Source of the DNA: Semisulcospira habei
Taxonomy: Eukaryota > Mollusca > Gastropoda > Semisulcospiridae
Assembly (NCBI GenBank): GCA_036245525.1
Contig: BTPG01000005.1
Span: forward strand, 117,947,188-118,011,187
Length of the DNA: 64,000 nt
Direction of reading: 5' to 3'
Position numbers and translations under genes: made by a program. Shown here piece by piece: positions 1 to 9,608 of the stretch. The notes under the pieces were generated by a model, which was not told where the DNA came from, ran no database searches, and saw only the letters and a list, made by a program, of their open reading frames with translations. Numbering within the stretch: the first letter of the stretch is position 1; the number at the start of each line of letters is the position of its first letter.

Positions 1-366
1 TGGTGGCTGAAACACTCCACTTTGGCCTTGACTTCTACCTAAACGGGAGGCTTGTCGTACCGGCCTAGTCAATTGGCTCTTGTCACGTTGAGCCCTATCC
101 CATTGTTGACATGCAGGCTGATATACGGAGCACCATGCTATAGCCTCTGCTGCTGATTAGGTGCTCTACGCAAGTATTCCCCTGCATTCAACCGTGTGAT
201 AGAAGGCGGTGGCTCAGACGGTTCAATCGGGCATAACCCCCTGAGTATATCTTTCAGACAGTCTCCATCGTGCGTCGGCTGGAGACCCGCCGACGAATGC
301 ACTTTCCCTTGTTGGGCTCGGTGGCGGGCGGGGACCCCCGGGGGATGAATATCTATCATACTATAA
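1..366. other. Probable 5' leader of the Jockey-like LINE; no gene seen
   Basis: No reading frame here resembles a known protein. The antisense open frame over 138-713 is a GC-rich shadow of the LINE ORF1. The stretch leads directly into LINE ORF1, so it is probably the element's 5' untranslated leader, possibly with older DIRS-derived sequence before it. The 5' end of the LINE cannot be located because the window starts here. Confidence 0.35.
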
Positions 367-1797
367 TATGGAAAATACAAAACAAAAAATAAAAAACCGG
401 CACCAAAGTGGCACATAGCCACTGACATTGACCTTGAGAATGATAGCGACTCCGATTGTGACGATGCGACGCCACAGGCGTCGGCCGTCTGGCCTCGCTT
501 TCTCATTATCCACAGCAAAGTTAAAGAGAAGCCTGTTTCCAAGCTGCACCCTTTCCTGGTAGGGGAGACCCTCAGGAGCCGTGTTGGCAGGCCTGAGGCC
601 CAGCGCCTCAGGTCTGGTGACTTGCTGGTAGAGTGCCGTACCCGGGCAAACTCCAATGGGCTACTGAGGCTCTCCTCTATCGGAGACACTCCAGTGGAGG
701 TCATGCCCCACAAAACTATGAATTCTTTTAGAGGAGTGATTAAAGATCAAGCATTGGCAGAACTGTCTGATGATGAACTTGTACGGAACCTTAAGTCACA
801 GGGGGTGACCTACGTCGGGCGCTTCGTTTCCAAACGAGGTGGTAGGGAGATCCGTCTCCCTACCATCATCCTGACGTTTGGCACCCCCACCGCTCCTACC
901 ATCTGGGGAGGTTACTACTCCCTAAAAGTGAAAAAGTACGTCCCTCTCCCCCTCCGGTGCTTTAAGTGCCAAAAGTATGGCCATGGGCAGAAGACATGCC
1001 GCCAGGCAGAGGCTCTATGCGCCCGCTGCACTAAGCCTGGACACTCTGCCGAGTCCTGCACAGCCATCCCCCTGTGTGTGAATTGGGCGCATATGGCTTC
1101 GGACAAGAAGTGCCCTCGCTGGATATCCGAGTGCAAGATTCAGCAGGTGCGTGTGGAGAAGGGGCTGTCCTTTGCGGACGCCAAAAAACTGGTTGAAGGC
1201 CCTGGTGCAGCTGAGGCTGTGCCAAACTCAAATAACACCTCTGCGTATACGTTCAGTGCAAGCGCCCCACCAAAGACTTCTCTTGTCAAACCCCAACTTC
1301 TTGGTTGGGGGCGGAGCCTCGGATCCTCTCACCCCTGGAGAGTAACCCTCCTCCGGTGGTGACGAGGGGCCAGGGAACGCAGAAAGCGGACAATACCGGT
1401 CCAGTGGCACCGCTTTCTGCTGCCCCTAAGCCTCGGCCTCCACCCAAGCCTATCAATCTTGCTACAAAGGCTTCTGGCTCTGGTCAGCCTTCTAAAGCTG
1501 CCAACTCTGGCGGCAGGAACGCTGCCCGGGCCCAGAAGTCTAAGAAAGTTACAGGACCACTGTGCGTACGGGCCCAGAAGGGGGACACTGATGTCGCCCT
1601 TCAAAATAAATATGCTGCATTGGAGGAGCAGATGGAGGGAGTGGAAGTTGTCGTAGCTGGTGCTGCGGCAGCTCCTCCCCCCTCATCTTCGAGGAACCAG
1701 AGGAGGTCCGGGAGTCAACCCCCCTCTGTTTCTTCGACTCCTTCCAAAGCACAGGAAAAGGGTGGAAAGAACTCTTCTCCTCCACATAAAACCTAAT
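367..1797 (+). pseudogene. LINE ORF1 (gag-like, three zinc knuckles), frameshifted
   Basis: This would be an RNA-binding nucleic-acid chaperone that packages the LINE transcript. The frame is open from the codon after a stop at 364-366. It has an acidic N-terminus, then WPRFLIIHSK, and then a Cys/His array at about 956-1120: CFKCQKYGHGQKTC (CX2CX4HX4C), CARCTKPGHSAESC, and a third, degenerate CVNWAHMASDKKC whose second Cys has become Trp. Near 1320 the frame shifts +1 into a Pro/Ser-rich C-terminus that stops at about 1796. No ATG suits the N-terminus, so the start is lost or lies upstream of the 364 stop. The third knuckle and the frameshift suggest decay. Confidence 0.8.
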
Positions 1798-1798
1798 C

Positions 1799-2410
1799 AT
1801 GTACTCTCTGACTCGGTGGAATTGTTGTGGTTTTCACACCAACTTTGAAGAATTACGCCTTCTAGTCAAGTCTTATAACCCCTCAGTAATATCTCTTCAG
1901 GAGACTTACCTTAAGACTTCTGACCCTGTCTCCTTTAATGGTTTTCATGCTATCCATAAAGGCTCTGATTCAGAGAGACGCTTGGGTGGAGTGGCTCTTC
2001 TCATTAGCAACCAGTTTTTATGTAGCCCCTTTAGTGTTGACACCTGTCTTCAGGCTGGCGCAGCTCGGGTTACCTTAAAGAAGACCATAACCATATGCAG
2101 TAGTTACCTGCCACCATCCCTGTGGGTCTGTAGTAATGATATTTTTAACTTGGTTGATCAGCTGCCCCCTCCCTTTATTTTCATGGGAGATTTTAACGGT
2201 CACGCTCACCTGTGGGGTAGTTACCACTATGATGGCAGAGGTCAGATGTTAGAAGATTTTTTTCTCAACTTAACCTATGTGTTTTTAATGAAGGCTCACC
2301 TACCTACTCTATCCCAGGTTCAGGACCTAGTTTTGTTCTAGACCTCACTGTCTGTGATCCTTCTCTCATGCTGGACTTTGACTGGAAGGTTCACTCTCCA
2401 TGCTCAAGTC
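1799..2410 (+). pseudogene. N-terminal part of the LINE ORF2: apurinic endonuclease, truncated
   Basis: This is the start of the Jockey-like pol. Visible motifs are RWNCCGFHTNFEELRLLV at the start, ISLQETYLK (the catalytic Glu), RLGGVALLI, and FMGDFNGHAHLWGS (the Asp-Asn pair). The frame shifts near 2335. The reading continues as LDLTVCDPSLMLDFDWKV in another frame up to about 2400, just before where the SDH motif would be expected. The sequence then changes abruptly. It starts two bases after ORF1 ends, as in two-ORF LINEs. The endonuclease would nick target DNA, but this copy cannot. Confidence 0.8.
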
Positions 2411-2587
2411 ACGTAAGCGAAACAGTCTTGAAAAACACCTAACTTTTGATTCAAAACAAACTCGAAAATCACCCCACGTGTAGCGGAAACGGAAGTATGC
2501 ATATCCCACAATGCATTGACTCTGTTAAAAGTTGGAATGGGTGCGAAATGAACCGGAACTGAATGGAAAGTGAAAATAGGTATGTAT
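2411..2587. other. Unidentified sequence replacing the LINE RT core (left part)
   Basis: This stretch, together with 5372-5449, lies where the RT catalytic core of the Jockey-like element should be. It matches neither the LINE nor the RTE body. The RTE inserted into it, leaving the target duplication GGGGCGGTAC on both sides. It could be a small element that entered with a deletion, or filler DNA. I see no gene or clear terminal repeats in it. Confidence 0.4.
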
Positions 2588-5350
2588 GGGGCGGTACATA
2601 CAGAAGGAGTAGCACTCATGCTGTCACCAGTGGCACAGAGAGCGCTGATGGGCAGGGAACCTCTTGGGCCAAGAATTATAACAGCAGCCTTTAGAACCAA
2701 GAAAAAGCTCAAGCTGAACGTCATCCAGTGTTATGCGCCCACCAATGACAGTGACGAGGAAGAGAAACAAGAGTTCTACGACCGACTCCAGAGTGCCGTG
2801 GACAAATGTGCGGAGCGAGACATCACCATCGTCATGGGCGATTTTAATGCCAAAATAGGGGAGGACAACACCGGATACGAAGAGGTGATGGGGAGACAGG
2901 CACTAGGCTCAGAGATGAGTGAGAACGGGGAGAGGTTTGTAGACTTTTGTGCTCTAAACCGACTTGTCATTGGAGGCAGCATCTTCCCACACAGAAGAAT
3001 ACACAAAGCAACTTGGGTCTCACCTGACCATACAACAGAGAACCAAATAGACCATATCTGCATTAGCAAGAAATTTAGAAGATCCCTTCAAGATGTTAGA
3101 GTGAGGAGGGGAGCAGATGTCGCCTCAGACCACCATCTGCTTACCTTAAGAATGAAGCTCAAGCTAAAGAAAAGCCGCACAGAGACAACAAGAAGACAGC
3201 GCTATAATGTAGGCCTCCTGAGAGAAACTGGAGTTAGAGAAGAGTTCAAACTGGTGCTGTCCAACCGGTTTCAAGCGCTACAGGAGCTAGTAAATGAAGA
3301 GGAGGCGGTCACCACAGAGCAGCAGTGGAAGGCAGTTAGAGAGGCGCTGAACTCAACCTGCAAAGACACTGTAGGGTTCAGGAAACACCACCACAAGGAC
3401 TGGCTGTCGGCACAGACCTTGAAGAAGATAGAAGCGAGGAAGCAGAAGAAAGCAGCGGTCAACAACAGTCGCACGAGAGCAGCCAAAGTAAGGGCACAGG
3501 GGGAATACTCGGAAGCCAACCGCGAGGTGAAGAGGAGTATCAGGGCAGACAAGAGGGCCTACACAGACAGCCTGGCAGCAGAGGCAGAAAAGGCAGCAGG
3601 CAGCGGCAACATGAAACAGCTCTACGACATTACCAGAAGATTGTCGGGTAAGTATGGCCATACAGAAAGACCAGTAAAAGACAAAGAAGGCAAGCCTATT
3701 GCAGACAGAGCAGACCAACTCGACAGATGGGCCGAGTATTTTGAAGAGTTACTGAACAGACCTAGCCCCCCCGACCCCCCCCCCGACATCCAGCCGGCAG
3801 AGACCGACCTACCCATCAGCTGTGACAGACCCAGCCGGGAAGAGATCAGAAAAGCAGTGGCATTTTTGAAGAATGGCAAAGCAGCAGGGCCAGATGGCAT
3901 CCCAGCGGAGTCTCTGAAAGCAGACCTAGAGACAACAGTGGAGATGCTGTACCCACTGTTTGGAAAGATCTGGGAAGAGGAGGTGATGCCAGCTGACTGG
4001 AAGGAGGGGTACCTAATCAAGCTTCCCAAGAAAGGCGACCTCAGCAAGTGTTCCAACTACAGAGGAATCACCTTGCTGTCAGTACCAGGAAAGGTCTTCA
4101 ACAGGATCATCCTAGAGAGAATGAAGAGCTCCGTTGACCCCCAGCTGAGAGACCAGCAAGCAGGATTCAGGAAGAACCGATCATGTACAGACCAGATCGC
4201 CACTCTCCGCATCATCGTGGAACAGTCTCTAGAGTGGAGCTCCCCGCTGTACGTCAACTTTGTGGATTATGAGAAAGCATTTGACAGCGTGGACCGAGAG
4301 ACTCTGTGGAAACTCCTACGACACTACGGTGTACCCACAAAGCTCGTCCGCCTGATCAAGAGCAGCTATGATGGCATGACATGTCGCGTGATCCACGAAG
4401 GGCAGTTCACCAGAGAGCTCCAGGTCAGAACTGGTGTCAGGCAGGGGTGTCTGCTGTCTCCGTTCCTCTTCCTACTGGCCATGGACTGGGTCATGAAGAT
4501 GACCACAGAGCACAGACGAAGTGGAATACAGTGGACACTGTGGACACAGCTTGACGACCTCGATTTTGCAGACGACTTGGCATTACTGTCCCACACTCAT
4601 CAACAAATGCAGGACAAGACCACGAGGCTTGCTGACATCTCGTCCCAAGTGGGCCTCACCATTCACAAACAGAAAACAAAGACAATGAGGCTGAACGCAA
4701 CCAGGGAAGAACCAGTCTTGCTTGCTGGCACCCCGTTGGAGGAGGTGGAGTCCTTCATCTATCTCGGGAGCATCATAGACAAAAAAGGCGGCACTGATGC
4801 AGATGTCAGAGCACGAATCGGTAAAGCCAGAGCAGCCTTTCTCCAGTTGAAAAAAGTGTGGAGTTCCAGAGAGCTGTCACAACACACCAAAGTCCGGATT
4901 TTCAACTCCAATGTAAAAGCAGTTCTCCTATATGGAGCAGAGACATGGAGATTGACAAAAACCACAGTCAACAGAGTACAGACCTTCATGAACAGTTGCC
5001 TTAGAAGAATTTTGAAAATCCACTGGCCAGAGAAGATCAGCAACGTCAGACTCTGGGAGAGAACAGAGCAGATAACAGCAGAGAATGAAATTGGGCGAAG
5101 AAGATGGGGATGGATCGGTCACAGTCTGAGAAAGCCAGCTTCCAGTATCACTAGGCAGGCATTGTCATGGAACCCCCAGGGAAAGAGGAAAAGAGGTAGG
5201 CCGAGAAACTCCTGGCGTCGAGACCTCCAAGCAGACATCAAGAGACTGGGAACCACCTGGAGTAGAATCGAAGGAGAAGCACAGGACAGGAGTTGCTGGA
5301 GGTCTCTCGTCGACGGCCTATACCCGGGTAGGGGTGACAGGCGTAAGTAA
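2570..5350 (+). CDS. RTE endonuclease-reverse transcriptase, N-terminally truncated but open
   Basis: This polyprotein copies its own RNA into nicked genomic DNA. The open frame of 926 codons begins in flanking sequence: the first nine or so residues are not RTE, and the element starts at HTEGVALML. The endonuclease part has VMGDFNAKIGED and a distal ASDHHLLTL. The RT has NGKAAGPDGIPAES, NYRGITLLS, DYEKAFDSVDRETLW, GVRQGCLLSPFLF, and the catalytic FADD in DLDFADDLALLSH. The C-terminus, with WGWIGHSLRK and KRGRPRNSW, is characteristic of this LINE group. The N-terminal catalytic Glu region is missing, so the copy is probably unable to nick DNA. Clade assignment (RTE, CFDP2-like) rests on motif style only. 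Confidence 0.88.
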   Translation: MKIGMYGAVHTEGVALMLSPVAQRALMGREPLGPRIITAAFRTKKKLKLNVIQCYAPTNDSDEEEKQEFYDRLQSAVDKCAERDITIVMGDFNAKIGEDNTGYEEVMGRQALGSEMSENGERFVDFCALNRLVIGGSIFPHRRIHKATWVSPDHTTENQIDHICISKKFRRSLQDVRVRRGADVASDHHLLTLRMKLKLKKSRTETTRRQRYNVGLLRETGVREEFKLVLSNRFQALQELVNEEEAVTTEQQWKAVREALNSTCKDTVGFRKHHHKDWLSAQTLKKIEARKQKKAAVNNSRTRAAKVRAQGEYSEANREVKRSIRADKRAYTDSLAAEAEKAAGSGNMKQLYDITRRLSGKYGHTERPVKDKEGKPIADRADQLDRWAEYFEELLNRPSPPDPPPDIQPAETDLPISCDRPSREEIRKAVAFLKNGKAAGPDGIPAESLKADLETTVEMLYPLFGKIWEEEVMPADWKEGYLIKLPKKGDLSKCSNYRGITLLSVPGKVFNRIILERMKSSVDPQLRDQQAGFRKNRSCTDQIATLRIIVEQSLEWSSPLYVNFVDYEKAFDSVDRETLWKLLRHYGVPTKLVRLIKSSYDGMTCRVIHEGQFTRELQVRTGVRQGCLLSPFLFLLAMDWVMKMTTEHRRSGIQWTLWTQLDDLDFADDLALLSHTHQQMQDKTTRLADISSQVGLTIHKQKTKTMRLNATREEPVLLAGTPLEEVESFIYLGSIIDKKGGTDADVRARIGKARAAFLQLKKVWSSRELSQHTKVRIFNSNVKAVLLYGAETWRLTKTTVNRVQTFMNSCLRRILKIHWPEKISNVRLWERTEQITAENEIGRRRWGWIGHSLRKPASSITRQALSWNPQGKRKRGRPRNSWRRDLQADIKRLGTTWSRIEGEAQDRSCWRSLVDGLYPGRGDRRK

Positions 5351-5361
5351 GTAAGTAATGG
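2598..5361 (+). mobile_element. RTE-like LINE, copy 1, 5' truncated, with target duplication
   Basis: The element is flanked by the 10-bp duplication GGGGCGGTAC at 2588-2597 and 5362-5371. Its 3' end is a GTAA tandem run at about 5343-5358, a short tandem tail typical of RTE-clade LINEs. It starts inside the endonuclease domain, about 0.5 kb short of copy 2 (36578-46063), as expected from incomplete reverse transcription. The retained reading frame is open to its stop, and the protein differs from copy 2 at only a few positions, so insertion was recent. Confidence 0.9.
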
Positions 5362-5371
5362 GGGGCGGTAC

Positions 5372-5449
5372 GGTCGTACATGGAGTGATATGTCACAGGC
5401 GGAACTGGGCGGTATGGTAGTTAAAAGGTTAATTACCTCAGAACAACTT
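5372..5449. other. Unidentified sequence replacing the LINE RT core (right part)
   Basis: This is the continuation of the block at 2411-2587, on the other side of the RTE insertion. It contains a TTAAAAGGTTAATTA run but no gene. Jockey-like coding sequence resumes near 5450. Confidence 0.4.
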
Positions 5450-6607
5450 GTCAGAAGGCTCTCGACGTTCTTCGTGTCGTTGGTCATACTGACTGGGGTG
5501 CGGACCGTACTGTCTTACTTCGACTGTACCGGACCCTTGTTCAGTCCAAACTGGATTACTTCTCTGTGGTGTATGGCTCAGCTTCCAAGTCTGTGCTACA
5601 GCGTCTGAACACAATTCACCATCAAGGTCTGCGGATATGTCTTGGGGCCTTCAGGACGTCTCCAGTTCCTAGTCTGTATGCCGAGGCTGGGGAGCCTTCT
5701 CTCAAGCTCCGCCGCATCCGCCTCATGCTCAGCTACGTTCTGAAACTGAAGGCCCATCCAGACAATCCTGCCTATGATTGTGTTTTTAAACCATCGTTTG
5801 CAGAGATTTACGATACCCATCCGGGAGCTGTCCGTCCACTTTCTTTCCGTGTCCGATCTCCTCTGCAGGCGGCCGGATTGAACCTGGACAGAGTTTCGGA
5901 ATCCCTGCAACACATCACTACACCCTGGCTCTTAACAGTCCCTGACATCTTGCTGGACTTGTCTGCCCACAAGAAAGACTACTCCACCAGCCATATACTA
6001 AGAGAGCCTCAATGAACTCCTTTCAATTTTTCCTGGCTATTGTCGTATCTATACTGATGGGTCAAAGTCTGAGGATGGGAGAGTGGCTGCAGCCGCAGTG
6101 TCCTCTCGCCATCCTAGACACCCATTTAAGCACTGCCTCCCAGACCACTCATCTGTATTTAGTGCAGAACTGCAGGCGGTTCTGCTGGCACTCAAGCATG
6201 CATATCGATCTAGAGAAAGGAACTTCCTGATTCTCTCTCTTTCTGCCCTGCAGGCCCTTCAGGGCATGGGAAATGACCACCCACTGCTGGTGCAGATCAG
6301 AGGGCTCTACGCAGACTTGATGAAGGAATATTATGACATCATTTTTATTTGGGTCCCAGGGCATGTGGGCATCGAAGGCAACAGGATCGCAGATTCTGCT
6401 GCCAACGATGCCTGCAACGAACCTGTCCCCGACGCACAGACTGTTTATAGTGATTTTAGACATGTGGTTAGTGCATACATAGCCCGTGAGTGGCAGTCCA
6501 AGTGGGACAAAGAGGAAGCTAACAAGCTGCATGAAGCCCTTCCTAAGTTGTCAGACGGTCTACCTTATCGCTGCAGCTGTCGACGTTTTTCCTGTGTGAC
6601 ATTTTAG
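5450..6607 (+). pseudogene. C-terminal LINE pol: RT thumb region and RNase H, frameshifted
   Basis: This is the remainder of the Jockey-like ORF2. It begins with the typical post-RT block TDWGADRTVLLRLYRTLVQS at about 5490, then LQRLNTIHHQGLRICLGAF. The RNase H follows at about 6035-6420: YTDGSKSEDGR (first Asp), ELQAVLLAL (Glu), and VPGHVGIEGNRIADSAA (His and last Asp). At least three reading frames are needed to follow it, and the DSLSAL motif survives only as LSLSAL in frame. RNase H degrades the RNA strand after first-strand synthesis. This copy is non-functional. Confidence 0.82.
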
Positions 6608-6738
6608 CCTGACATTTTTAAGGTATATTTACATCATGTCTTAAGACCTTTCTTTTAGTCTGGCTGACCAGACTTTTACCCATCCTGCTGTGAGATGGCC
6701 TTAGTTGTCTGCTCGGCGTTAAACCCAAATAACTAACT
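6608..6738 (+). other. 3' UTR and tail of the Jockey-like LINE
   Basis: Non-coding sequence after RNase H, ending GGCGTTAAACCCAAATAACT followed by AACT. LINEs of this group often end in a short AAC/ACTA run after a GTTAAAC motif, so I place the 3' end of the element here. The next bases are GC-rich DIRS sequence. Confidence 0.6.
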
Positions 6739-7139
6739 CTACTGAGTTGCACCCCCGAGTAGTAAGACTCTGGGGCCTTTTGGCTCACTCGGAGCATCTC
6801 ACAGGCACTCACGGATGGTCGGTCATGCACGGCGCCTGCGTGGACAGCCCTCCCTGTTCTCCGTCACAAACCCTGTCCGGTGGGTGGCTTCGCGGCGCCA
6901 CCCTTCGAACCGTGGCCCTCTCCCGGGACCACCGCTTGGCTGGCCTCGCACCCCTGGCCGTGGCTGCTTCAGCTCCCGACGAGGTGCCTCCCCTCCTCCG
7001 GGCGCGGGATGACTCACGGCTTGCTCACCTCTCCTCGCCCCGCCGTCCGGCCTCTCAGGTGGGCGTTCGTTGTGCCCTCCCTCCCTCCAGACCTCCCGGC
7101 CGGTGGGCGGTGACACGGCCTCTCCTGGCCCTTGGTCCC

Positions 7140-8117
7140 CAAGAGGTCTCGCGTGCGGCAGTGGAGGCGTTCGTTACTGCCCACGGGACGTCCACCTGAA
7201 GGGTGTGCAAGGGCGAGTGGAGGGTCCGTCGGTCCTGGTGTTTTTTTTCCCCCCAGGCGCACACAGCTCTGACGTAGCCCCGGTTGGCCGAGTCCTTTCT
7301 GTGGCCTTGGAGAGCACGGTTGGCCCCTATCTCCATCCGGGGGTATCTCTCTATGGTCACAGATGCCTACTACCATCTGGGCTGACCTGGTCCGGGTGCG
7401 TGCAAGTCTTCACACTGGGATCAAGCTTGGGTCCTCAGGTGGCTTAGCTCGGGCCGTTTCAAACCTTTGCCCTCAGCCACTAGGGCCGACGTTCACCAGG
7501 ACAACCTGCTTCCTGCTCGCCCTCACCTCGGCTGCCAGAGTCGGCGAGATGCATGCGCTGTCGGTGGACCCAGCTTGCCTCCAGTTGCGGGTGGATGGCC
7601 CCCTCCAGCTCATGACGAGCCCATCCTTTCCCCTTGCCAGGACTAGGCTTCCCTCGGTCGGAGCGCAGGCGATGACCCTCCGCCCGCTTAAGGGCTTTGA
7701 CCTTTCCCCGGATTCCCGCCAGCAGGACCCTTTGCAGGCCTTGCGGATTTACCTGCACGGATCGCAGCCCTTCCGTCAACAACGGAAGCGCCTCTTTTGC
7801 CCCTGAGTCGCGGCGAGGACGATATCTCGGTGCAGACAAGATCCTCGTGGCTGTGCGGGGTTATCCGCTCTGCTTATGAGGAGCTCTCACCCAAAGGGGC
7901 GCGGAGACTGCACACTCGAGCACATGAGGTCAGAGTGGTCTCCGCCAGCGGCGCCTTCGACCGCAGTTGTGCAGTGCGGGACATTGTGGTGGCCGTCGGG
8001 TGGTGTACGAGTTCCACCTTCGACTGCTTCTACCTCTGGGACCTCTCGGGCCAGCGGGAGATCCCTGCCCTCCTCGGGGATGTCTCGGCGGCGCAGCAGT
8101 CCCTCCCGGCGCCCTAG
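7140..8117 (+). pseudogene. DIRS tyrosine recombinase remnant (element F)
   Basis: This is recombinase sequence related to the intact copy in element A. Matches include AAVEAFVTAHGTST, TCFLLALTSAARVGEMHALS (catalytic Arg in AARVGE), SRQQDPLQALRIYLHGS and, after a frameshift near 7800, HMRSEWSP/EVRVVSASGAFDRSC in overlapping frames. It ends with VAVGWCTSSTFDCFYLWDL, which holds the nucleophile Tyr. The frame is broken at least twice. The enzyme would integrate a circular cDNA; this copy is dead. Confidence 0.75.
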
Positions 8118-8226
8118 GTAACGCTTAGTTGAAATCGTCGGGAGTTCACGCCCAGGGCACCCCGCTAAGCATGTTATCATGGCAGGGTATTGTGGGCGGC
8201 ACCCTTGGTCTTTTCTTTATTCTTCC

Positions 8227-8324
8227 TTCCTATTAGTAATGACATCGGTAATGTTTTTGGAGGAAACAAATGAATTTTGCTCTAAAATGTATTTTTTCGA
8301 AAAATACTTAGCAATGGCATTACT
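8227..8324. repeat. Internal complementary region of DIRS F
   Basis: It joins GGTAATGTTTTTGGAGGAAA to TGAATTTTGCTCTAAAATG and ends with ATACTTAGC next to GGCATTACT. The right half is complementary to the element's outer right end (8540-8583). The left half should be complementary to the lost left end. Joined complements of the two outer ends are diagnostic for DIRS1-like elements. Confidence 0.75.
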
Positions 8325-8389
8325 CAAAGGGCCCCCCCACCTGCCTCACTTGCCGCCAACTACGTTCGCTTAGCGTATGACTGATGAGC

Positions 8390-8583
8390 CCATGCGGCCT
8401 CATGGGGTGGGAGGGGAGGCCACTTGGGGAGTTCTTGAAAGACGACTCCCCGGAGTCGCCTCCCCAGTTGTGTTGCTATACACAAAGGAGACTTGGGCTG
8501 AAATTGGTAGCTAGGCGTATCTTCCTATTAGTAATGCCATCGGTAAGTATTTTTCGAAAAAATACATTTTAGAGAAAAATTCA
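8390..8583. repeat. Right inverted terminal repeat of DIRS F
   Basis: It ends ATGCCATCGGTAAGTATTTT then AGAGAAAAATTCA, matching the right ends of D and A in reverse complement. An internal stem forms between GGAGGCCACTTGGGGAG and CTCCCCGGAGTCGCCTCC. Confidence 0.65.
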
Positions 8584-8844
8584 TATTTTTGCACCTTCCT
8601 TGAACTATCATGTTGGATCCATCTTTCATGTAGTTAGGTGCCAAGCTATTCTGGCGCCATTTTTTACTATTGCAGTGCATGGTTAATGTACCTACTTTTG
8701 AGGTGTATCACTATCACGGTTGAACGAGGCGCCAAGCTATTCTGACGTTCCCATAGAACTGTCATGGTTGGTCCATCTTTTGTTGTATCAGGGGTAGATT
8801 AGTTTAATTTGAATGAGTGTTGACCATGCGATTGCACATTGCAG
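8584..8844. other. ELOVL intron end with a degenerate hairpin repeat
   Basis: Sequence between DIRS F and the elongase exon. It holds two copies of GCCAAGCTATTCTG and AACTGTCATGGTTGGTCCAT, which are decayed parts of the AAGGGTAGTGCC hairpin family seen at 20.7, 46.7 and 63.7 kb. It closes with the splice acceptor CACATTGCAG at 8844. Confidence 0.5.
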
Positions 8845-9141
8845 CTGCAGTTTTGCGTGACCTTCACACACACAGTGAACTCTATACGCATGGGGTGCGA
8901 CTTCCCACGCTGGGGCCAGAACCTGCTGGCAGGCTACATGGTGGTCATGCTCATTCTCTTCGGCAACTTCTACATCCATGCCTACATCAAACGTCGATCG
9001 GACAAGCTCAAGAACGGCGCTGCCAAAGCCAAGGGGGTGCCCAACGGCTTGACTGTAGCAAACGGCTCATCTCTAGACACCACCTCGCCTGTAGTCAATG
9101 GCAGCACTCACAAAACTATATGTACCAAGAAAGCCGAGTGA
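8845..9141 (+). CDS. Terminal exon of a very-long-chain fatty acid elongase (ELOVL family)
   Basis: ELOVL proteins are ER multi-pass condensing enzymes that add malonyl-CoA units to long fatty acyl-CoAs. The exon starts after CACATTGCAG with LQFCVTFTHTVNS and continues CDFPRWGQ, then a hydrophobic span LLAGYMVVMLILFGNFYIHA (last membrane helix), and a basic tail KRRSDKLKNG with Asn-Gly repeats. It ends KKAE, a dilysine KKXX ER-retrieval signal, then TGA. The catalytic histidine box would lie in upstream exons outside the window. CxFPxW followed by NFYxxxY fits the ELOVL4 and ELOVL2/5 branch, but subtype cannot be decided from this exon. The acceptor could also be six bases further on. Confidence 0.85.
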   Translation: MQFCVTFTHTVNSIRMGCDFPRWGQNLLAGYMVVMLILFGNFYIHAYIKRRSDKLKNGAAKAKGVPNGLTVANGSSLDTTSPVVNGSTHKTICTKKAE

Positions 9142-9369
9142 GAGGGAGGAGAGTGAGGGAGAGAGTTGTATGTATGTGTAGCTGTGATCGACAGTTTAGA
9201 TGATATTAATATTGACTGTGTTTGTACTTTTTTATGTTTAACATCATTGCTGTTTCAGTTGGATCATCTTTGGTGATCATCTTTCACTTCACTAACAGGG
9301 ACAAATTGCACTTAAAAGAGTTGTTTGCCGAGCGCTGCATACAGTTTGTGAGAGATAGATCACATGGTT

Positions 9370-9440
9370 AACCCCTTTCGAGACTTGCCGCATATGGATA
9401 TGTGGCAAGTAGTATGTCTGTATACAGCACGTCTCGAGTG
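9370..9440. repeat. Degenerate TTAA-type palindrome (CTC/CCC class)
   Basis: Starts TTAACCCCTTTCGAGACTTG and reads out through GCACGTCTCGAGTGAGG. It resembles the intact palindromes at 13013 and 16345, but one end has lost its TTAA. Confidence 0.5.
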
Positions 9441-9540
9441 AGGTGACATAGTGCCTCTCTAGGTTTCAAGCTAACCAGACACAACCTTTGAATTATTGTG
9501 GTTGATATCTCTCTGGAAGTGAATTAAATAACAAAGTATG

Positions 9541-9608
9541 TGTGCTGGTCTGTGATTTTGGACCTTACGGTCCAAGGATTGTAAGGTCCAAAATCACAGA
9601 CCAGCACA
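9541..9608. repeat. Perfect 28-bp-stem hairpin (GCTGGTCTGTGATTTTGG family)
   Basis: Two 28-base arms beginning TGTGCTGGTCTGTGATTTTG are exact reverse complements around a 12-base loop. A second copy is at 17731-17797 and half of one is at 10884-10918. There is no TTAA flank. Confidence 0.8.

Larger units (their letters stand above)
367..6738 (+). mobile_element. Jockey-like non-LTR retrotransposon with ORF1 and RNase H, broken and nested
   Basis: Modules in order are a zinc-knuckle ORF1 (367-1797), an endonuclease start (1799-2410), a foreign block, the C-terminal RT region with RNase H (about 5450-6607), and a 3' tail ending in a CTAACT-like run at about 6725-6738. A zinc-knuckle ORF1, an apurinic-type endonuclease and a terminal RNase H together are typical of Jockey/I-group LINEs. 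The catalytic RT core is missing and replaced by about 260 bp of unknown sequence, into which a truncated RTE element inserted. Frameshifts in ORF1 and RNase H show the copy is dead. Confidence 0.85.
6740..8583 (+). mobile_element. DIRS-like element F, 5' truncated
   Basis: A tyrosine-recombinase retroelement in + orientation. Order: an unrecognised GC-rich stretch (6740-7140), YR remnants (7140-8117), an internal complementary region (8227-8324), and a right inverted terminal repeat ending in AGAGAAAAATTCA at 8583. RT, RNase H and ORF1 are absent, perhaps displaced by the LINE at 367-6738. It lies in the intron just before the ELOVL terminal exon. The base after the end is TAT instead of the AAA/TTT core seen at other copies, so this junction has changed. 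Confidence 0.75.

Noticed and set aside
138..713. 191-codon - strand gene
   Set aside because: It lies opposite the LINE ORF1 and has no recognisable domain; its codon content fits a shadow frame.
6740..7140. A separate open frame (150 codons) upstream of the DIRS F recombinase
   Set aside because: No motif is visible; high GC gives several overlapping frames on both strands. It is treated as decayed DIRS linker.
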